Positions 35,755 to 45,067 of a stretch of DNA of 64,000 nt are shown one piece after another. The number at the start of each line of letters is the position of its first letter. Position 1 is the first letter of the stretch. Source of the stretch: Bacteroidales bacterium (GTDB lineage: Bacteria; Bacteroidota; Bacteroidia; Bacteroidales; F082); contig JAEFAE010000002.1 in NCBI GenBank assembly GCA_016291135.1, positions 1 through 64,000 of the forward strand. The letters are read 5' to 3'. The notes under the pieces were generated by a model. That model was given only the letters and a program-made list of their open reading frames with translations, did no database searches and was not told where the DNA came from. The position numbers were made by a program, and so were the translations under genes.

Positions 35755-37591
35755 GATCGTACTCTTTGGGTTATTCATCCTTGTACCGTTTTTTGGTACA
35801 AGCCAAAGCGCCGAGAAGGTTTTGTTCTCGGTACCCGGAGGCTTTTATGAGGAGTCTCCCGTGCTGACGCTTTCCACCGTCTATCCGCAGCATCACATCC
35901 GTTTCACCACTAATGGCAACCGTCCAACAGTACAGTCCCGGTGTTACACCGAGCCGTTGCTGTTGGACAGTTGTCTTTATTCTACCTCAGACATTTACAC
36001 GATACGGATCACCCCAAGGGGAGAGATGTTCTATCCCGACAGCGTGCGTCATTGCATCGTGATCCGTGCGGCAGTGTTCGATGAAAACGACAGCTGCGTC
36101 AGCGAAGTAGCCACCAACAGCTATTTCATTCAAGCCCTGGGGTGCGACACGCACGGTCTGCCCGTCATGTCGCTTTGTGCCGATTCGTTGGATTTATTCG
36201 ACTTTTGGCGGGGAATCCTGGTGCCTGGTGCTTACTATAACCCTAATATTCCTGATTGGACCGGCAATTACTTCTGCAAAGGAATCTTGTGGGAACGGCC
36301 CTGCAATGTGGAGTTTTACGAAAGAAACGCTCATTACCTTAATAGTGGCATCAACCAGCTGGCTGGCGTTCGCACTCACGGAGGTGCCTCCAGGCGTTTT
36401 CAGCAGAAGGGATTGAAAATCTTTGCAAGGGAAGATTATGGTGAGAAACGTTTCAAGCATCGCTTTTTCGACGAAATTCCATTAGCAACATTCAAGCATC
36501 TGACGCTGAAACCTTTCAGATGTGATAACTGGGGACACGTTGGTGTTCAAGACCAACTGGCCAGTCGCTTGGCGCACGATCTCGGACTTGAGAGCCTTGC
36601 CTCCCGACAGACGGTACTTTTCCTCAATGGTGAGTATTGGGGTATCTATGCCCTGACGGAAGTCCCTGACGAGCGTTACCTTGAGGATCATTTTAATGCG
36701 GATTTGGAGCAGATCAACATCATGAAGAAGTGGACCCAGCTTGAACATGGCGACAGCACCCAATGGCTCGAGTTATACCAATGGATGGAAACGGCCGATC
36801 TCACCAATCCGTCGAGCTACGATCAAGCGGCTTCATATCTTGATTTGGACAATTTTATGGACTATCAGATCTTTGAAATCTATTCCGGCAATCTTGATTG
36901 GCCCGCTAATAACGTGCGTTGCTGGCAAGAAGGGCAAGGCAAATGGCGGTGGTTTTTCTATGACGGCGACGGTTGTTTTGTAGAGGATTGGGATGTTTTT
37001 GCCAATGCTATTGACACCAGCGACAACATCAACCCTTCCAACGCCCGCGCCACCTTGTTTTTCCGAAAGCTGATCCAACAGCCACTTTTTATGGATCGTT
37101 TCAAACACCGTTTTCAAGAATTGATGACCCATCAGTGGCGTTATGAAACCCTCGCTCCGCTTTTTCAATCGCTTTGTGCCACGCTTGCCGGAGAGGTGCC
37201 TTTCCAAGCCGAACGTTTTGGGTTCCCCATAGACTTCGATCAATGGGAATCCGATGTCGCCGCTGAGGACGATCGGTTGTTCCATTGGAACGAACAGATG
37301 TCTTTACGGCTTGCGTCGTTTCTCTCTGAGCATGCCTTGCTGGAGACCACTTTGGTGGAAGCAATCCGATGCGTGCCCAATCCTTCGAAGGGGCCTTTTG
37401 ATTTCATCGTCACCACGACATCCGAAGGGGTTGCTTCCATGCTCTTGTTTGATGCGACTGGCTGTCAGGTGTTTCATCAGCCGGTGGATTTGAAACCCGG
37501 TGTCAATCACATCCCCATGAATAGATCTTTCGCTCCTGGCCTCTATATACTCAAAATCGGCGGATCTACCCTTAAAATCATCCAACAATGA
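35732..37591 (+). CDS. CotH-kinase-like secreted protein with T9SS sorting domain
   Basis: A protein of about 619 residues, beginning at a GTG that lies inside a GTGGAAA-type repeat. A signal peptide follows ('LFGLFILVPFFGTSQ'). Residues about 25-130 look like a chitobiase C-terminal (Ig-like) domain. The middle is a CotH kinase-like domain ('GVRTHGGASRRF', 'KPFRCDNW', 'YWGIYALTEVPDERYL', 'FFYDGDGCF'). The last 75 residues are a T9SS sorting domain (from 'CVPNPSKGPF'). CotH kinases phosphorylate spore-coat proteins; the target here is unknown. The stop overlaps the next ATG (ATGA). Confidence 0.8.
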   Translation: MNVERGKWIVLFGLFILVPFFGTSQSAEKVLFSVPGGFYEESPVLTLSTVYPQHHIRFTTNGNRPTVQSRCYTEPLLLDSCLYSTSDIYTIRITPRGEMFYPDSVRHCIVIRAAVFDENDSCVSEVATNSYFIQALGCDTHGLPVMSLCADSLDLFDFWRGILVPGAYYNPNIPDWTGNYFCKGILWERPCNVEFYERNAHYLNSGINQLAGVRTHGGASRRFQQKGLKIFAREDYGEKRFKHRFFDEIPLATFKHLTLKPFRCDNWGHVGVQDQLASRLAHDLGLESLASRQTVLFLNGEYWGIYALTEVPDERYLEDHFNADLEQINIMKKWTQLEHGDSTQWLELYQWMETADLTNPSSYDQAASYLDLDNFMDYQIFEIYSGNLDWPANNVRCWQEGQGKWRWFFYDGDGCFVEDWDVFANAIDTSDNINPSNARATLFFRKLIQQPLFMDRFKHRFQELMTHQWRYETLAPLFQSLCATLAGEVPFQAERFGFPIDFDQWESDVAAEDDRLFHWNEQMSLRLASFLSEHALLETTLVEAIRCVPNPSKGPFDFIVTTTSEGVASMLLFDATGCQVFHQPVDLKPGVNHIPMNRSFAPGLYILKIGGSTLKIIQQ

Positions 37592-39570
37592 AACGACGTA
37601 CTCCCTTAATTTTGGCTATCGCCTTGGTATCGCTGGCCGCTGCCTTTTTCATCCGTCAAGGCGTCAACTGCCACTTCCGTCCCATGACCAACTTCAAGGC
37701 CGGGCGCACGGTATGCCTCGACATGGATCTGGAGAATGCCGTCACCGATGGCATCTATCTCCCTTCCGCAAAACAGACCGAAAAGGGGGAAGGTGTTTTC
37801 AGTTTTCGCTTTATCGCCCCGAAAAAAGGCTGGTATTACAAGATCTATTACCAGAACGAGAGTTATAAATTCGCCGACACAAGTGCGCTCTCCGGCGAGA
37901 ATTTCTATGGTAGCTGGGAAGATGTCAGCGTGGGTTTCAAACCCATCGGGCGCTGGGTGGTGCGGGATTCGCTCCGCATTGTGGGCAACCCCCGCGACGA
38001 ACGTCGTTTTTATGGCGCCGACTTGAGCGAAAACAGCTTTAGCAAAGAGCATGTATCCAAAGTGATACAGAGCATCCGCAACCAGGAGCAGTGGTACAAC
38101 AGCATCGTCGAGAAGGCGGAACGCAATGGCGTCAGCGTTGAAGAACAGCTCTACCGCGACGCCCTATGGGTGATCAGCGGCAGCCGCAACGACGGCGACT
38201 GCAACCACCGCTGGAAACGCAATCCTCGAGTGGGTCGCTACAGCTTCCTGTTGGTGCTCTGCGATGAGGAAGGACTCAACGAGATCCCCGACTATATCCA
38301 ACATATCGGCAACACCGATGAAAACGGTACTTTTATCAACCCTTACGGCTGGTTCGAGACGCATCCTTCCAAGCATATCAAGACGGTAAAGAGTGGCCGC
38401 CAGCTGAAAACCCGCGCGGTCATCACCCCACGCCAAGGGGTGTTTGTTGATGAGGCCAACGTCCACAGCCAAGGCTACGAGCCCGATACGACCTGCCTGA
38501 GCTGTGGCATCAACGATGCGCTATACCAACATGCGCTTTTTGAGCAGTTCTTCAGCTCGGTCAGCCAGCAATACACCCTCCGTAACATTCCCGTTATCCA
38601 GGATGTGGTGGGGGAGGACCCCTACACCCGTGCCGACTACGAAGCCAATAAGACCAAATACGATTCTGCTCAGCTGCATTGGGATTATCCCGTGGTCTCC
38701 AAGACGCCCTGCCAGACGGTGCAGGTGGCCGATGACGGCAGCTATATTACGTTGATCAACCCAGGCAACGACGACCTCAACGACCTTCATAAGGAATCTA
38801 CGGGCATCCGTACCCGCGTGGGCTTCACCTACGGTAAGTTCACCGGCAAGATCAAGTTCCCCGTGATGCTCAACGACGAGAACGTGTGGAACGGCCTGAC
38901 CTATGCCTTCTGGCTGATTTATAGCGACAACCACGCATGGAACAACCGCCGTCACGATGAGGCCGAAGGCGGCTATGTCGATAAGAACGACGACTCCGAA
39001 ACCCCGGTTCGTCACCCAGACTATCATTATTCCGAAATCGATATCGAGATCGTGAAGGCCTCCAAGTTCTGGCCCAAGAACTATTATGGCCACCGTGCCG
39101 ACAGCATTTGCGTGGAAGAAGACGCCACGTTGAACGACGATGTGATGTATTGCTGCACCAACTGGGACCTGGCCGTGCCTTCGCCGAAGTACTTCAAGGC
39201 AGGCATCGACTCCATCCCCTACGGCAAGGACCATAAGTTCGAGACCTTGCGGTGGTACAAGCTCTATAAGGCGTTGACCGAACGCGCCCCGATGAGTAAC
39301 AACGACTTCAAAGCGCCCTGGTATTACTATGAGATCGAATGGCGACCCACCGAGATCATTTGGCGCCTCGGTCCCGACCCGAAGCACATGCGGGTGATGG
39401 GCTACATGAACGACCAATACACCAGCATTCCGAACAACCAAATGAAAGCCATTGTCACCCAGGAATATCATTACTCTGAATGGTGGCCGCCCATTGTCTG
39501 GGAACAGGGATTGATCCCCTATAACAAGACGGATATTGAGGGCCGTGTTTACGAAATAGTCATTGAATAA
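37588..39570 (+). CDS. GH16-like glycan-active membrane-anchored protein
   Basis: A 660-residue protein with an N-terminal signal anchor (about 7-25). The C-terminal half resembles a GH16 jelly roll. It has 'GKFTGKIKFP', 'GLTYAFWLIY', the catalytic-type 'EIDIE' with both Glu, and 'YYEIEWRPTEIIWRLG', as in beta-glucanases. So it may cut or re-join a polysaccharide. The N-terminal half is unassigned but holds a helical motif (about 155-195, 'NQEQWYNSIVEKAERNG') that also ends the AlgJ-like proteins in this locus. The start overlaps the CotH stop by four bases. Activity is inferred from the motif. Confidence 0.6.
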   Translation: MKRRTPLILAIALVSLAAAFFIRQGVNCHFRPMTNFKAGRTVCLDMDLENAVTDGIYLPSAKQTEKGEGVFSFRFIAPKKGWYYKIYYQNESYKFADTSALSGENFYGSWEDVSVGFKPIGRWVVRDSLRIVGNPRDERRFYGADLSENSFSKEHVSKVIQSIRNQEQWYNSIVEKAERNGVSVEEQLYRDALWVISGSRNDGDCNHRWKRNPRVGRYSFLLVLCDEEGLNEIPDYIQHIGNTDENGTFINPYGWFETHPSKHIKTVKSGRQLKTRAVITPRQGVFVDEANVHSQGYEPDTTCLSCGINDALYQHALFEQFFSSVSQQYTLRNIPVIQDVVGEDPYTRADYEANKTKYDSAQLHWDYPVVSKTPCQTVQVADDGSYITLINPGNDDLNDLHKESTGIRTRVGFTYGKFTGKIKFPVMLNDENVWNGLTYAFWLIYSDNHAWNNRRHDEAEGGYVDKNDDSETPVRHPDYHYSEIDIEIVKASKFWPKNYYGHRADSICVEEDATLNDDVMYCCTNWDLAVPSPKYFKAGIDSIPYGKDHKFETLRWYKLYKALTERAPMSNNDFKAPWYYYEIEWRPTEIIWRLGPDPKHMRVMGYMNDQYTSIPNNQMKAIVTQEYHYSEWWPPIVWEQGLIPYNKTDIEGRVYEIVIE

Positions 39571-39587
39571 CGCTAAAAGAATGAACC

Positions 39588-41150
39588 ATGGTTTATAAAG
39601 CCTATTCCAAACGCGACACGACCATCATCAAAGGCTTTGCGATTCTTTGCATTGTCTTGCACAACTATTTCCATTGGCTGACCCCCATGCCGGGGGAGAA
39701 TGAGTTCGATTTCTCTCCACTAAGGGTACAAAAACTGTTCGATTTATTGGGTCAATATCCTGGCGAATTCATCAATATATTGTTGAGTTATTTCGGTCAT
39801 TTCGGGGTGCAGCTGTTCCTGTTGGTCAGCGGTTTCGGCTTGGCTTTTTCCATGTTGAGGCGAGAACGCTCTTGGGGGGTGTTCATGCTGGAGCGTCTCA
39901 AAAAGCTCTATCCGCTGCTGATCGTCGGCGTGTTGGTCTGTTTTCTCGGCTGCATCTTGATGAATGGCAGGATGTTCGTCAAGGAGGAATGGAGGGAGAT
40001 CGGCTATAAACTGCTTTTCATCCAAACACTGTTGCCCGAATCCGGCACCAGTTTCAACGGTCCTTGGTGGTTTTTTTGCTTGATCTTCCAACTTTATCTG
40101 CTGTTTCCTCTGCTGTTCCGTTGTATCAGAAAATGGCATTGGAAGGCCTTCTTGGTCCTGTTGGTGATTTCATACGGGTTGATCTTCCTGTTCCGGTATG
40201 GTTTGGACTTGTATCATGGGACGATTGTGATGCAGAATGCGCCAGGACACCTGCCAGAGTTTGCTTTAGGAATCCTGTTGGCTTTTTCCAAGGACAAAAA
40301 GATCCATTGGCTGTGGCTGGTGCTGGCATTGGGGGTGTTTGTCGGTGGCAACTTCATTGAGGTGTTGTACCCCTTCACATTTCTCTCGCTTTGTGTCTTT
40401 ACTGTGTTTGCCTATCAAGGCCTGAAGCATCTGAAGCATCGAAAGCTTTCCACGCTCCACTTCTCACTTTTCAATTATTTTGGCGGTATCTCCATGATGT
40501 TGTTCGTGGTACACGGCTATTTCAGGGGACCTGTTCTGAAGTTGGGCAACACGATGACGAGTGCGTGGGGGCATTTGGCTTCCGGGCTCATGTATTTCCT
40601 ATTGGTGTGGGGCATCGCCTTGGCGGCGAAACCCTTGTATGATTTTGTCGAGGCGCGACTGGATCGGATCCATGGGCGTGAAAACCGTTTCACCAAAATC
40701 TTGCAAACAGTCTTTCAGGTAGCATTTGTGTTGTTTTTCCTCTATGTCGGTTGCTATTATATCCGTCAAAATCTGGCAAAGCATCCCGCTACACCGTTGA
40801 TAACATCATTATATGTGGAGCAGGGGCAAATTGTCGTTGACGACAAGTTCGTGTCGTTGGCTAAGTTCCCTTTGGAGAAAAACCATCTTGTGTTGCATGT
40901 CGAAGGCGAATTTGAGCTTGAAAAAGGGGTGGTGCCTCCGTACCTGGTAGTGGACATCCGGGATGTGTTGTGGAAAACCATGACGCTGTATCCTTCCCCC
41001 GATGGCGAATGGATTCATTATACCTTCAAGTACGACTATTATCGTCCTTTTGTCAATTCCATCAACGAGAAGGATCTCAAGATCTATTTCTGGAATCGCG
41101 ACCAAAATGCGATGCGGTTTCGTAATTTTACTATTTTTGCAAATTATTAA
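39588..41150 (+). CDS. Acyltransferase family 3 with C-terminal sandwich domain
   Basis: A 520-residue membrane O-acyltransferase of the OafA/YrhL type. The N-terminus has the conserved 'KGFAILCIVLHNYFHW' (His in the first helix) and 'GVQLFLLVSGFGLAFS', followed by about ten helices. It normally moves acetyl or another acyl group across the membrane to a surface sugar. The last 110 residues form an added soluble domain ('WIHYTFKYDYYRPF', 'LKIYFWNRDQNAMRF') that resembles the ends of the two LtaS-like proteins downstream. A GTGGAAA-type tract is embedded at 40441-40473. Confidence 0.8.
   Translation: MVYKAYSKRDTTIIKGFAILCIVLHNYFHWLTPMPGENEFDFSPLRVQKLFDLLGQYPGEFINILLSYFGHFGVQLFLLVSGFGLAFSMLRRERSWGVFMLERLKKLYPLLIVGVLVCFLGCILMNGRMFVKEEWREIGYKLLFIQTLLPESGTSFNGPWWFFCLIFQLYLLFPLLFRCIRKWHWKAFLVLLVISYGLIFLFRYGLDLYHGTIVMQNAPGHLPEFALGILLAFSKDKKIHWLWLVLALGVFVGGNFIEVLYPFTFLSLCVFTVFAYQGLKHLKHRKLSTLHFSLFNYFGGISMMLFVVHGYFRGPVLKLGNTMTSAWGHLASGLMYFLLVWGIALAAKPLYDFVEARLDRIHGRENRFTKILQTVFQVAFVLFFLYVGCYYIRQNLAKHPATPLITSLYVEQGQIVVDDKFVSLAKFPLEKNHLVLHVEGEFELEKGVVPPYLVVDIRDVLWKTMTLYPSPDGEWIHYTFKYDYYRPFVNSINEKDLKIYFWNRDQNAMRFRNFTIFANY
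40441..40473 (+). repeat. TTTCCAC-type tract inside the acyltransferase gene
   Basis: The tract gaaagctttccacgctcc and following acttctcacttttc encodes 'RKLSTLHFSLF' in a loop between helices. It shares TTCCACGCTCCACTT with the element at 43072-43137. Confidence 0.6.
41132..41139 (+). promoter_or_regulatory. -7 promoter box before MBOAT 1
   Basis: TATTTTTG lies at the very end of the acyltransferase gene, 24 bases before the ATG at 41164. It may give the downstream acyl/phosphotransferase genes their own start point. Confidence 0.4.
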
Positions 41151-41163
41151 TATATAATAAAAC

Positions 41164-42579
41164 ATGGTATTCAGCAGCAACGTCTTTTTGCTTTATTTCT
41201 TGCCACTGTTTCTGCTGTGCTACTTCGTCTGTCCGCAAAGGTTCAGGAATTATGTCATTCTGGTCTTCTCCATCATCTTCTATGCCTGGGGCGGGCCCGA
41301 GTTCATCCTGATCTTGCTGGGATCCACCATCGCGACGTATTTCATCGTCAAGGCGATGTGCAAGACGGATAAGTCATCGGCAAAGAAATGGCTTTGTGCT
41401 GCTGCCATCACCTTGAATCTGGGGTTGTTGGTGTGGTTCAAATACGCCAACTTCTTGGTGGATAACGTCAACGCTCTTGTAGCGCTTTTCCACGGTCATG
41501 GCATTCAACTGGCCAAAGTCGTGCTGCCCATAGGCATTTCTTTCTTCACCTTCCAGTCCATCACCTACGTGTTAGACTCCTACCGGGGTCAGGTGAAACC
41601 CATGGACAAGCTGACGGACTACATCGTCTATATCATGATGTTTCCGCAGCTGATTGCGGGTCCCATCGTGCGGTATGGTGATGTGGAACAGCAACTCAGG
41701 CATCGTGAGAGTCCGCCGTCGGAACGCTTGCAGGGCTTCTATCGGTTTGTCATCGGCCTTGCCAAGAAAGTATTGATAGCTGACGTCATCGCCAAGCAGG
41801 CGGATGTCTATTTCGCCTCCGACCTCAGCACCATGGACATGGGCACAGCTTGGATCGGCATTTTGGCCTATACCATGCAGCTGTATTTCGACTTCTCGGG
41901 CTATTCCGACATGGCTATCGGTCTGGGACGGATCATGGGATTCAAGTTCCCCGAGAACTTCGACAATCCCTATACCAGCAAGAGCATCACTGAATTTTGG
42001 CGCCGGTGGCATATCACGCTGGGTACATTCATCAAAGGCTATCTGTACATCCCCTTGGGTGGCAACCGAAGGGGTACGGCCCGCACCTATTTCAACCTCT
42101 GGGTCTGTTTCCTGCTTTCGGGCCTGTGGCACGGTGCCGCTTGGAACTTCGTGCTTTGGGGCGCGTTCCACGGCTTTTTCATCGTGCTGGAGAAGTTGTT
42201 GAGTGGCAAACGGAAAGATTTCCATTTCCCACTTTCCACGCTGGTCACGTTCATCCTCGTCATGATCGGCTGGGTGTTGTTCCGCGCGGATAACATCAGT
42301 CACGCCTTCGACTACTACAAGGCCATGTTCTCGTTCAACTTCGAGGGCTTCAGCTGGAACGGTGATAGCCAGTTCTACACCACGCTCATCCTCGCTGTGG
42401 TCTTCTCCTTCTTGACGTTATTCCCCTTCGGTCGAAAGATCGAGCAGGTGGTGTTCTATAAGAACTATGGCGCCTGGGGTCATGTGGCAGCTTGGGTGGT
42501 GTCCGTCGCCTTGTTGATCTTCAGTATCGGAGCGCTGAACGCCACAGGTTTCAGTCCATTCATCTATTTCAGATTCTAA
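41164..42579 (+). CDS. MBOAT O-acyltransferase 1 (AlgI/DltB-like)
   Basis: A 471-residue polytopic membrane protein of the AlgI/PatA type. The N-terminus 'MVFSSNVFLLYFLPLFLLCY' and the signature 'FWRRWHITLGTF...YIPLGGNRRG' are typical. The catalytic His lies in 'GLWHGAAWNFVLWG' (His323). MBOATs pass acyl groups across the membrane to a periplasmic SGNH partner that acylates a polymer; several AlgJ-like candidates are encoded nearby. It is closely similar to MBOAT 2 and 3 of this window. The first LtaS-like gene starts four bases after its stop. Confidence 0.92.
   Translation: MVFSSNVFLLYFLPLFLLCYFVCPQRFRNYVILVFSIIFYAWGGPEFILILLGSTIATYFIVKAMCKTDKSSAKKWLCAAAITLNLGLLVWFKYANFLVDNVNALVALFHGHGIQLAKVVLPIGISFFTFQSITYVLDSYRGQVKPMDKLTDYIVYIMMFPQLIAGPIVRYGDVEQQLRHRESPPSERLQGFYRFVIGLAKKVLIADVIAKQADVYFASDLSTMDMGTAWIGILAYTMQLYFDFSGYSDMAIGLGRIMGFKFPENFDNPYTSKSITEFWRRWHITLGTFIKGYLYIPLGGNRRGTARTYFNLWVCFLLSGLWHGAAWNFVLWGAFHGFFIVLEKLLSGKRKDFHFPLSTLVTFILVMIGWVLFRADNISHAFDYYKAMFSFNFEGFSWNGDSQFYTTLILAVVFSFLTLFPFGRKIEQVVFYKNYGAWGHVAAWVVSVALLIFSIGALNATGFSPFIYFRF
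42211..42240 (+). repeat. TTTCCAC-type tract inside MBOAT 1
   Basis: The tract cggaaagatttccatttc continues with ccactttccacg and encodes 'RKDFHFPLST' in a loop before a conserved helix. The same loop of MBOAT 2 and 3 carries longer tracts. Confidence 0.55.
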
Positions 42580-42583
42580 GGCT

Positions 42584-45067
42584 ATGGGCAATCATAAAAC
42601 AAACCGCTTTTCACCTTCGGCCCTTCGTCCTTTTTTAGCGTTCCTCTTTTGGATGCTGGTCTTCGGCTTTGCTGTCCGACTTTTTGAGGCGGCTTTGCTG
42701 GGCTATTACCAGGAGCAGTTTTGGAAGCAACTCGCCCTGTGTTTGAAGGGTTTCTGTTACGATGTGTTGTTTTTCAGCAAACTCGCGCTTATCCTCTGCC
42801 CCCTGTATCTGTTGATCCATCGTTTTTCGAGAAAGGCCGCCCGATGGACCTTTTGCATCATCGGCACCATGATGTTGCTGATTTCCAATGCAATGATTAT
42901 GTACTACATCTCGGCGATGATGCCTTTGGACAAAGTCTTTTTCGACTATTCGGTGAAAGAGCTGATCTATATTTCCCAATCCACCGGCGCTTTCGTCTGG
43001 TGGGGCTACGTCGGCCTCTTGCTCATCCCCGCCTTGTTTTTCATCGTCTATGGCATCCTCAAAAAAGAACCCTTTCCACTTTACCTCCCTTCGGTCGGTG
43101 AGGGCTTACGCCGTTCCACGCTCCACTTTCCACTTTATCTTTGGCTCGCCCTTGCCCTTCTCGGTCTCTTTGTCTGGGACGTTCCCGTTTGGGCTTATAG
43201 CAACCGTGAAGGCAAGAACACCATCTGTAACAAGCAGGAGTTCTTCTGGAAAAGCCTGATCCGGACCGAGGCGCCTTTCTCACGTTTCGACCCGAAGGAC
43301 TTGGAACAACAGCGCGACCGCATACAGACCTTCCAATCTTTCTTCCCTGAGGACGAGTTTGTGGATTACCGTTATCCGTTTGCCCATGTTGACCATTCGC
43401 CCGATGTGCTCTCGCAGTATTTCGATTTGAATCCCGATACGATGCCGAATCTGGTGTTCATCATCACCGAGGGGCTAAGCCGTGAGTTCAGCGGTCCGAA
43501 CAGCAAATTCCCTTCGGCCACTCCCTTCCTCGATTCGCTGGCCGACCACAGCCTTTCGTGGCTTAACTGCATGTCGTCGTCGCAACGTACCATCGCCGTG
43601 CTGCCTAGCCTGTTCGGCAGCCTGCCCTTTGGCAAACGGGGCTTCATGCAGTCGCCCGACTGTCCCCGTTTTTACTCTTTGCCCGGCATCTTGAAGGACA
43701 ATGGCTATGAGACTTCTTTCTTCTATGGCGGCTGGACCTGTTTCGACGATATGTGCTATTTCCTGAACGATATGGGTATCGACCATTATCTGCCGGAATA
43801 CACCAGCTATCCTCAAGAGATGCAAAACACCTGGGGCCTCTACGACGAATACCTCTTCTCCGAATCCCTCAAAGAAAGGAACCTTTCACCTTTCACCTCT
43901 CACCTCTCACCTCATCTCGATATCTACCTCACCTTGTCCACCCACGATCCCTTTGACTACCCCGACAAAGCACGTTACACGAAGATCTATACCGACAAGT
44001 TGATCCAAAACCACAAACAGCATAACATCGAACAATTCCAGTATGAGCAATACGCCTCTTATCTCTATTACGACGACTGTTTGAGGAAGTTCTTCGACGC
44101 ATATCGTCAGCTGCCCGGTTTTGAAAACACAATCTTCATCATCACCGGCGACCATTGCTTCAACGGCAAGTCGGAGGAACTTGACAAATATCATGTGCCT
44201 TTTGTTATCTGGTCGCCCATGCTCAAGGAAGCACATCGTTTTCCAGCCATAATTTCCCATCGCGACGTGACCCCTTCGTTCTTGGCCATGATGAAACAGG
44301 TTTACGGCATCCAGTCGCCCTCTGTGGTGAGTTGGCTTAATACAGGCTTGGACACGTGTTCTCACTTCCGGTCGAACACTTTTACGCCTCAGCTGAAAAA
44401 CTCCCGCAAAATGGACAATATGGTCTATAAGGACTATTATTACGACGAGGGGATGGTGTTCAAGTTTGGTTTTGAGGATGACAAACTGACGATCACTCCG
44501 GTCAACAACGAAGCGATGCTGAATTTTGTGAAAGAATACAAAGCCATGGATGACTATGTGATGCGGAACGACGCCTTGGTGAAACTGGATGAGGACAAAC
44601 AGCAGCTGCTGGTGTCTGTTGACAGCACCCAGAGCGTGAATCACGTGCTTCTTAACAGCTATACAAGGCCGATCGACACCTTGGATCATCACAATTGTTT
44701 TGTGTTCAACGGAATCTATCCATTCACCTTGTTCAGCGAAGTCCTGGACGACACCCTTCAGTCGGTGGTGGTGTATTGTAGTTTCGATATCTTCATTCCC
44801 CGCGGAGATGATAAAGAGAAAATCGCTTTGGGCTTTTCCATCGACCGTTTGGATGGACGGCGGGAACTGCTGAAGACGCTGGTGATCAACTACGATTGGT
44901 ATGAGTATTACGATCAATGGCAGCATTACTCTTTGACGCAAACCTTTAACCGCGCTCAGTTGAAATATCTGACAGGGGAGAAGCTGATGGCCTATTTTGG
45001 AAATGGCGGCGAGCGCACCTTTGTTTTGTCGGATTTTAATCTTAAAGTGGTGGGGATCAATGAATAA
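42584..45067 (+). CDS. LtaS-like phosphotransferase (sulfatase fold) 1
   Basis: An 827-residue membrane enzyme of the alkaline phosphatase/sulfatase superfamily, closest in layout to lipoteichoic acid synthase and OpgB. Five N-terminal helices (to about 215) precede the periplasmic domain. That domain shows 'NLVFIITEGLSREF' (metal Glu), 'SSQRTIAVLPSLFG' (probable Thr nucleophile) and 'IITGDHCFNG' (metal Asp/His). It may transfer glycerophosphate or phosphoethanolamine to a glycan. A C-terminal sandwich-like region (about 680-827) resembles those of its neighbours. Two repeat tracts are embedded in it. The start of LtaS-like 2 overlaps its stop. Confidence 0.8.
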   Translation: MGNHKTNRFSPSALRPFLAFLFWMLVFGFAVRLFEAALLGYYQEQFWKQLALCLKGFCYDVLFFSKLALILCPLYLLIHRFSRKAARWTFCIIGTMMLLISNAMIMYYISAMMPLDKVFFDYSVKELIYISQSTGAFVWWGYVGLLLIPALFFIVYGILKKEPFPLYLPSVGEGLRRSTLHFPLYLWLALALLGLFVWDVPVWAYSNREGKNTICNKQEFFWKSLIRTEAPFSRFDPKDLEQQRDRIQTFQSFFPEDEFVDYRYPFAHVDHSPDVLSQYFDLNPDTMPNLVFIITEGLSREFSGPNSKFPSATPFLDSLADHSLSWLNCMSSSQRTIAVLPSLFGSLPFGKRGFMQSPDCPRFYSLPGILKDNGYETSFFYGGWTCFDDMCYFLNDMGIDHYLPEYTSYPQEMQNTWGLYDEYLFSESLKERNLSPFTSHLSPHLDIYLTLSTHDPFDYPDKARYTKIYTDKLIQNHKQHNIEQFQYEQYASYLYYDDCLRKFFDAYRQLPGFENTIFIITGDHCFNGKSEELDKYHVPFVIWSPMLKEAHRFPAIISHRDVTPSFLAMMKQVYGIQSPSVVSWLNTGLDTCSHFRSNTFTPQLKNSRKMDNMVYKDYYYDEGMVFKFGFEDDKLTITPVNNEAMLNFVKEYKAMDDYVMRNDALVKLDEDKQQLLVSVDSTQSVNHVLLNSYTRPIDTLDHHNCFVFNGIYPFTLFSEVLDDTLQSVVVYCSFDIFIPRGDDKEKIALGFSIDRLDGRRELLKTLVINYDWYEYYDQWQHYSLTQTFNRAQLKYLTGEKLMAYFGNGGERTFVLSDFNLKVVGINE
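43072..43137 (+). repeat. Composite intragenic repeat element in LtaS-like 1
   Basis: CTTTCCACTTTACCTCCC followed by TTCGGTCGGTGAG matches the reverse complement of the two 47-base units at 60800-60893 in the U32 gene, with a single extra base there. TTTCCAC repeats flank it on both sides. It encodes 'FPLYLPSVGEGLRRSTLHF' in a loop between membrane helices. Confidence 0.85.
43881..43913 (+). repeat. CTTTCACC-type tract in LtaS-like 1
   Basis: Copies of acctttcacc and acctctcacc in tandem encode 'LSPFTSHLSPHL' within the periplasmic domain. The same tract on the other strand occurs in MBOAT 3 at 55121-55153. Confidence 0.7.
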
